From NCBI GenBank assembly GCA_900299155.1, contig OMIS01000083.1, positions 1 to 12,328 on the forward strand: a stretch of DNA of 12,328 nucleotides. The letters run 5' to 3'. Position numbers and translations under genes: made by a program. The DNA comes from a bacterium. Lineage in GTDB: Bacteria > Patescibacteriota > Microgenomatia > UBA1400 > PJMF01. The notes beneath the pieces are model-generated. The model saw only the letters and a program-made list of their open reading frames with translations. It searched no databases and had not been told where the DNA came from. Below, piece after piece: positions 7,839-12,328 of this stretch (its first letter is position 1; each line of letters starts with the position of its first letter).

Positions 7839-7850
7839 ACACTATAGTGT
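7839..7850. promoter_or_regulatory. 12-bp perfect palindrome between divergent genes
   Basis: ACACTATAGTGT is its own reverse complement and lies in the 146-base gap between the divergent PBP (starts 7790) and HEPN (starts 7937) genes, where an operator is expected. Bases 7844-7853 (ATAGTGTATC) also equal one arm of the hairpin at 477-499. A dimeric repressor site is possible but unproven. I found no convincing -35/-10 pair for either gene; TAATAT at 7889-7894 is a possible -10 for the plus-strand gene. Confidence 0.35.
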
Positions 7851-7936
7851 ATCAAATTATTGGCATTCTGGAGAGTATTGATTGCACCTAATATAGAATC
7901 GACAGTTATCACATTGTCAAAACTACATCAAAATCT

Positions 7937-8479
7937 ATGCAACTACCCACACTATATCCATGGTTTTCCCAGCTTGAAGAATCTCAGCAAGAACTAATTA
8001 AGTTGGCGTATTTTTTGTATCAACGTGAAGCTGGACTGGGTCCCGGTCCATCACATAGCGCAATCGCTGGTCGCACAAATAGAGGTTTATATGATTATTC
8101 GTTTGTAATCTTTCCAATGGCTAAAGCCTATGAAGGTTTCTTGAAACGGTATTTATTTGATTTACAGTTGATTGATGAGAGAACATTTCAAGGCAAGCGG
8201 TTTCGGATTGGTCGTGCTCTGAATCCTGATATTAGAGAAAGTCAGCAGGATGAGTTTTGGCTCTATGACGATCTAGAATTATTATGTGGCAAGCAAAATG
8301 CGCATGTACTGTGGCAGACTTGGTTACAGTGCCGAAATCGTGTTGTGCATTTTTTTCCCAATGATGAAAATAGAATCTCTCTTTCAGAAGTTCGTGAGCG
8401 TATTGAAATGGTTATGGAAACGATCGATGTGGCGTATCAATGCAAAGCTGAGATCCGTAATGAACACTACACCGCATAA
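7937..8479 (+). CDS. HEPN-domain protein, RnlA-toxin-like, putative ribonuclease
   Basis: This 180-residue protein is mostly alpha-helical. The sequence RNRVVH (133-138) fits the HEPN catalytic signature R-(N/D/H)-x3-H found in RNA-cleaving HEPN proteins. The upstream helix AKAYEGFLKRYL (62-73) with conserved-looking Glu66 resembles the first core helix of HEPN toxins, including the C-terminal domain of the RnlA family. The protein is far shorter than full RnlA. HEPN proteins commonly act as toxins, abortive-infection effectors or partners of MNT nucleotidyltransferases. None of those partners is visible here: the upstream neighbour is divergent and the downstream gene converges. The ATG lacks a ribosome-binding site, so a short or leaderless transcript is possible. 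The fold assignment rests on motif reading; RNase activity is inference. Confidence 0.6.
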   Translation: MQLPTLYPWFSQLEESQQELIKLAYFLYQREAGLGPGPSHSAIAGRTNRGLYDYSFVIFPMAKAYEGFLKRYLFDLQLIDERTFQGKRFRIGRALNPDIRESQQDEFWLYDDLELLCGKQNAHVLWQTWLQCRNRVVHFFPNDENRISLSEVRERIEMVMETIDVAYQCKAEIRNEHYTA

Positions 8480-8487
8480 TTAGTACA

Positions 8488-8516
8488 GTTGAGATTCATA
8501 ATCTGAGCATTTTTTT
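8488..8516 (+). terminator. Likely intrinsic terminator of the HEPN gene
   Basis: Starting 8 bases after the TAA stop, GTTGAGATT (8488-8496) pairs with AATCTGAGC (8500-8508) around a CAT loop, with one G-G mismatch and one G-T pair. A run of seven T follows at 8510-8516. The stem is modest in GC, but its placement and T-run fit Rho-independent termination. It should act only on the plus strand, since no T-run follows in the minus direction. Confidence 0.55.
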
Positions 8517-8534
8517 GCGTTAAAATAATTTTCA

Positions 8535-8645
8535 CTATCTAAAGTTTACTGCCCCGCCATTGTATACATCTCTGACTTGTGCAGCAGTTAGCGCATAGTT
8601 ATAAATTCTAAAATCATCTAGTTGCCCATTGTATGGGTTAGCACC
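8535..8645 (-). pseudogene. Detached C-terminal end of the fifth LamG domain, after an in-frame TGA
   Basis: Read in the same frame as the LamG gene, the 36 codons after the TGA at 8646-8648 continue the domain and stop at TAG (8535-8537). They include NGQLDDFRIYNYALTAAQV, which matches the closing strand of the other four domains (for example GVLDELRLYAYERTGAQI and GGLVDGVRIYNYARTPQQV). Without these residues the fifth jelly-roll lacks its last strand. The neighbouring NVSA and GANPY suggest Gly (GGA) may once have stood at the TGA, one base away. A recent nonsense mutation, a base-call error or stop readthrough are all possible. Confidence 0.75.
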
Positions 8646-11600
8646 TCAGGCAGAAACATTTCCAATTACAAGTTCATCAATAGCGGTGATTCCACTACTG
8701 CTTCCAGTCCCAAGTATCTGTCCATCACGATACAACGTAATGTTTGTACCATCAAAAACCCCTACTATGTGATACCACGTGCCTGCACTCCAGTTTGTCC
8801 CTGTAGGTGAACTGACCTGTGTAGATCCATTTATTCTCATGGAAATGCCATTATAAGTACCATTTTGCGGATAAAAGATTAGCCACCATTTATTATTTGT
8901 GGCACTCAGGCGGCCACTGAGTATATATGAACTTTGCGAAATGTTAGCTGGTTTAAACCAAAATGCAAATGAAATGCGATTGGCATTTACAGAAACAGAC
9001 GAAAGTGTGCTTGGGCTGTTAACACTTATAGAATCATCTGTTCCATCAAATGAAAGACTACTATTGAATTTACCTGAACTGCCATTTTGCCAGGCTTCAC
9101 TTGCAGTTCCTTTGCAAGAACCTGCTGAAGTATTTGTGCCAGAAGCACCAATTGTAATTGTGCCGTTGTAACCAATAGTATTCCCACTGCCATCTGTGGC
9201 AGCGTTGTACGCAGTTGTGCCTTGGCACTCATCAAATCGATACTGTACGAGTGGTAAGCCGCGATTATATTCCCATGCAACTTGTTGTGGCGTGCGTGCA
9301 TAGTTATAAATTCTTACACCGTCTACCAATCCACCAAAGTAGTTGGATGCAGTCGCACCTTCGCGGCCGATAGCAAGAATATTGCTGGTACTATTTAATG
9401 ATCCCGTAACTGAAGAAGCTGAATTTACTAGTCTGCCATTGGTATATAAACGCAGTGTGCCCGCAGTTGCATCACGTACCAATGTAATGTGATCCCAACG
9501 TGAAGTACTTGGAGTTGTAGTCGTATCAGAAACGGTATAGGTGCTACTTCCACTGTAGACAAGAACTTGCCACTGATTGGAGGCATTTAATCGTATGCTG
9601 TACTGGCGTGAAGTGGTGGCTGCAGCATCTCCTTTTCCAAGTACAAGTCGTGCAGTCCCATCAATCGTTTGAGGTTTTACCCAAGCACTAATAGTTAAAT
9701 CTCCCGTGATATTGAGTGAACTTGCACTTGGGACACTGATATATGAGTTTGCAGGAGTTAGATTTATGGCGCTGCCATATCTTCCTGGTGCCCATGTAGG
9801 ACTATTAGTTAAAGTTCCCGTGTTATTGTTTCCACTAGTATCAGTAGCGGTGGTGCCAGTATTTTCATCTAGCTTCCATTCAGCAACGGGTGCACTACAA
9901 CTAGTTGTATCTCCAGGAACACAGTAGTCACGAGATGATGAATTATCGGGGACTCCAGTTGAGGTTGTGGAAGTTCCACCAAGCTGTGCAATCAATCCGC
10001 GGTTGTATTCTTGTTTCGCTTCAGTATCTGAGAGTGCATATGAATATACTTTGGCTTCATCAATTCTGCCAGTGAAATTATTATTTGCTGACTGGCCAGC
10101 GGTTCCAACATAGAGCGGGCCGATGTTTGCAGTGTCCGGAGTGCCTGTCCACGTAGTAGTGCCTTGTTTTGCGCCATTCACATACAACGTAATAGTATAT
10201 GTTGAACCAGATTGTGACCAGGTCATCAACACCTGTTGCCATGTATTTATCTGAACAGCTGCTCCTGTGATATTTGACTCCGCGGTACTTCCTGGTTTGA
10301 AAACTGCCCGCCAATTTTTTGTGCCGCCACTGCCCACGTCAATTAACGTATATCCGCCACTAGCGGGTGCATACTTCCAACCAATTGGGCTCACCCAATC
10401 AGTGCCTGTTGAAGTGGGGTACACCCAGACAGACATACTACCTGAAGATTGCCATGGTACTGTGGTTGTGACGTAATCGTTTGTACCATCTACAACGATT
10501 GCTTTCCCGAACTTGCCATCATTAGTCCAGCCGCTTGTACTGGTGGCTGGTGCTGCCATACCAGTCAGGGTGCCATCAAATGCATTGCTGGTGCGGTCTT
10601 TGGCGGTTGTACCTTGTCCATCATCAAATGCTAGGTGCATCAACGGTTCTTGCAATCCCATGCCGACGGGTGGTGCACTGGCATACATATCTTGCAAAAT
10701 CTCAGCTTGTGAACGGGCGTATGTATAGATTTTGACTTCATCAAGTGATCCGTCCCAGTTGTAGCCACCATCTGACTCATTTCCAATCGCAAGTGGGAAT
10801 GAGTTTGTGATGGAGCCAGTGTTGGTACCAAGGTTGTCCACGGTAGTTGTAACTGAGATCCCGTTAATATACATTTTTGTGTTGGTACTTGAATCACGAT
10901 CTACAACTACAGCAACGTGATACCACTGCCCATTGGATAAGGTAGTTGTCCCTTGGATTTTAGTGAGTGCAGTATTGGATGTCGCAAACTGCAAGGTGGG
11001 GTAGAGTGTATCTAAAACAGAGAAGTGAAAACCATAATCACTTGCTGCGCTACCGCCATTAGTTTTCCCTAGGATAACGTCACCATTGGCCATGGAATTT
11101 CCCTTTACCCATGCCATCAGGGTAAAGTCATTGCTACCTATGTTGAGTGTGGACGATGAGGGGGCAGTGACGTCATCATCTGTTCCATCAAGTCGCACCC
11201 CGCTCCCATATTTCCCAGGTTCCCAAGAGGCTCCGTTATTTAGTGTAGCCGTATTCCCATTGGTGCTGCTATCTGCAGCAGAAGTCCCAGTATTCTCATT
11301 AAACCTGTAGTACGCCACTGGACCTGCATTTTGGTTTGTTGGTATAACGCCACCCAGTTGTGCTTCCACACCTTTTGTAGAACCCTTTGCAATGTAATCT
11401 TCAATGATCTGTGCACCGGTGCGTTCATATGCATAGAGGCGGAGTTCATCAAGAACTCCATTAAAGTTTGCATCAGTTGATCCTCCAATATACCAATCGT
11501 TGCTGTCTGCAGCTGGTGCTCCCGAGCCATTGGTAGAACTGCCTTTTAATTTGCCATCAATGTAAATAGAAATTTCATCATCAGCATCATCTGTGTAGCT

Positions 11601-12328
11601 GAGCGTAATATAGTGCCACTCATTGATGGGGACTGCGTCGGTGATATTAACTGTGGCGTCTGAAGTGGCTAAGTCTAGTGAAGCTTGAATATCTACGTAG
11701 CCATCGACACCTTGGTTAGCGGTACGGATATATGTGTTACTACCTTTGGCAATGATTTGTCCAAGATGATTCTCACCATCAGAAATCACTTTGACCCATC
11801 CAGAAAAGGTAAGCCCAGATGCAAGTCCCGTATCTAAATCAATCGCAGGTGCATTATTTATTTTGATAGAGTTATCTGTGCCATTAAACTCAATACAGTT
11901 ATTGGAAATACAACTGGATGACATTCTCCGCGTTGGTTCAGAAGCTGGTGGATTACCTGCTTGGATGATAAGATCCGCAGAAGAGACTGTTGTAGTATTT
12001 GTAGCTGAGTTTTTAATTTGTGCATCTAGTGTTTTTCCGATAATTGGCATGGTCAATATGTTAGATCGTTGGCGTGAATACGTTGTGCCAGTTGTAGAAA
12101 CTTCTGAACTAGAAAGTGCTGCAGAGTCGGATGCATTGTAGAGTTGTGCATAGCCTGTCCCTGCTGAAGTTTTTATATCAGATTCAAAATAATAGTTGGC
12201 CGTAGTGAAGTAGGCAGGATCAAAATAATTTAGGGTCTTGTGACGTTTAGAGCGTCTGACCTGCACCCAATAAACTAGACAAAGATTAAAGTAGAATAGA
12301 AGTAATCTTTGAAAGGCGGGAATATGGC
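8646..12328 (-). CDS. Large surface protein with five tandem LamG domains (5' end outside window)
   Basis: The frame is open from the TGA at 8646 to the right edge. The first GTG inside it is at 12266, and residue numbers here count from that GTG. I infer that the true start lies further upstream, because the 20 codons before the GTG encode a hydrophobic stretch (RLLLFYFNLCLVYW) followed by RRSKRHK, like a signal peptide or membrane anchor. Five LamG/concanavalin A-like jelly-roll domains follow, at about residues 112-295, 315-530, 543-757, 795-1003 and 1006-1206. Each has an opening (F/L)D(G/E)xxG-type segment, a central WxH(I/V)-type strand and a closing LDE(V/L)xxYxYAR strand. Ser, Thr, Asn and Gly are abundant. 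Such domains bind glycans or proteins, so a role in surface adhesion is likely but not shown. No C-terminal anchor is visible. The fifth domain is cut by the TGA. Confidence 0.85.
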   Translation of the reverse strand, partial: HIPAFQRLLLFYFNLCLVYWVQVRRSKRHKTLNYFDPAYFTTANYYFESDIKTSAGTGYAQLYNASDSAALSSSEVSTTGTTYSRQRSNILTMPIIGKTLDAQIKNSATNTTTVSSADLIIQAGNPPASEPTRRMSSSCISNNCIEFNGTDNSIKINNAPAIDLDTGLASGLTFSGWVKVISDGENHLGQIIAKGSNTYIRTANQGVDGYVDIQASLDLATSDATVNITDAVPINEWHYITLSYTDDADDEISIYIDGKLKGSSTNGSGAPAADSNDWYIGGSTDANFNGVLDELRLYAYERTGAQIIEDYIAKGSTKGVEAQLGGVIPTNQNAGPVAYYRFNENTGTSAADSSTNGNTATLNNGASWEPGKYGSGVRLDGTDDDVTAPSSSTLNIGSNDFTLMAWVKGNSMANGDVILGKTNGGSAASDYGFHFSVLDTLYPTLQFATSNTALTKIQGTTTLSNGQWYHVAVVVDRDSSTNTKMYINGISVTTTVDNLGTNTGSITNSFPLAIGNESDGGYNWDGSLDEVKIYTYARSQAEILQDMYASAPPVGMGLQEPLMHLAFDDGQGTTAKDRTSNAFDGTLTGMAAPATSTSGWTNDGKFGKAIVVDGTNDYVTTTVPWQSSGSMSVWVYPTSTGTDWVSPIGWKYAPASGGYTLIDVGSGGTKNWRAVFKPGSTAESNITGAAVQINTWQQVLMTWSQSGSTYTITLYVNGAKQGTTTWTGTPDTANIGPLYVGTAGQSANNNFTGRIDEAKVYSYALSDTEAKQEYNRGLIAQLGGTSTTSTGVPDNSSSRDYCVPGDTTSCSAPVAEWKLDENTGTTATDTSGNNNTGTLTNSPTWAPGRYGSAINLTPANSYISVPSASSLNITGDLTISAWVKPQTIDGTARLVLGKGDAAATTSRQYSIRLNASNQWQVLVYSGSSTYTVSDTTTTPSTSRWDHITLVRDATAGTLRLYTNGRLVNSASSVTGSLNSTSNILAIGREGATASNYFGGLVDGVRIYNYARTPQQVAWEYNRGLPLVQYRFDECQGTTAYNAATDGSGNTIGYNGTITIGASGTNTSAGSCKGTASEAWQNGSSGKFNSSLSFDGTDDSISVNSPSTLSSVSVNANRISFAFWFKPANISQSSYILSGRLSATNNKWWLIFYPQNGTYNGISMRINGSTQVSSPTGTNWSAGTWYHIVGVFDGTNITLYRDGQILGTGSSSGITAIDELVIGNVSA
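12231..12250 (-). repeat. Copy B of the 20-bp inverted dispersed repeat
   Basis: On the minus strand these bases read exactly as copy A at 61-80. Here they lie inside the open frame of the LamG gene and encode part of SKRHKTL, just after the hydrophobic segment. The copies sit 60 bases from the left edge and 78 bases from the right edge of the window, in inverted orientation. Flanking bases do not match. Confidence 0.6.

Noticed and set aside
8646..8648. Code 25 (UGA read as glycine, as in Gracilibacteria and Absconditabacteria) as the explanation for the TGA in the LamG gene
   Set aside because: TGA ends cmk inside an ATGA overlap and ends the GH18 gene, and no other long gene here contains an in-frame TGA. 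Code 25 genomes use TGA often.
11791..12141. Plus-strand open frame of 116 codons
   Set aside because: It lies wholly inside the LamG gene on the opposite strand, and its protein shows no recognisable features. The same applies to other plus-strand frames within 8622-11310 and within the two PBP genes.
8646..12266. Repeated segments that might be a CRISPR or satellite array
   Set aside because: The similarity is at protein level in units of roughly 200 residues (LamG domains) with divergent bases. There is no short regular repeat and spacer pattern.

Overview
The window is bacterial, with moderate GC and densely packed genes. The gene set is two class A penicillin-binding proteins flanking a family 18 glycosidase, a very large LamG-repeat surface protein, cytidylate kinase and small membrane proteins, with few Shine-Dalgarno sites outside the cmk pair. 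It resembles Candidatus Patescibacteria (Candidate Phyla Radiation) genomes, but no marker in the window proves that placement. The standard genetic code is in use: TGA ends cmk inside an ATGA overlap and also ends the glycosidase gene.

Layout. (1) Bases 1-1443 hold a plus-strand cluster: a two-helix membrane protein with a histone-like basic tail, cytidylate kinase (cmk), and a 71-residue coiled-coil/tail-anchored protein that overlaps cmk by 4 bases. A perfect 10-bp hairpin covers the stop codon of the first gene. (2) Bases 1516-7790 hold a minus-strand cluster, read in the order class A PBP, GH18-like hydrolase, second class A PBP, with 2 and 57 bases between genes. It converges on the first cluster. 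Polymerases and a putative glycan hydrolase made together suggest a peptidoglycan synthesis and remodelling unit. (3) Bases 7937-8479 hold a divergent plus-strand HEPN-domain gene with a complete R-N-x3-H ribonuclease-type motif, followed by a likely terminator. (4) From about 8535 to the right edge lies a minus-strand gene for a secreted or surface protein with five tandem LamG (concanavalin A-like) domains. Its 5' end lies outside the window.

Most notable points: the LamG gene carries an in-frame TGA at 8646-8648 that cuts the fifth LamG domain, although 36 further codons continue the domain perfectly to a TAG at 8535. A perfect 20-bp sequence occurs at both ends of the window in inverted orientation (61-80 and 12231-12250). 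The HEPN protein has no visible antitoxin or nucleotidyltransferase partner. I found no CRISPR array, tRNA, rRNA or transposase.
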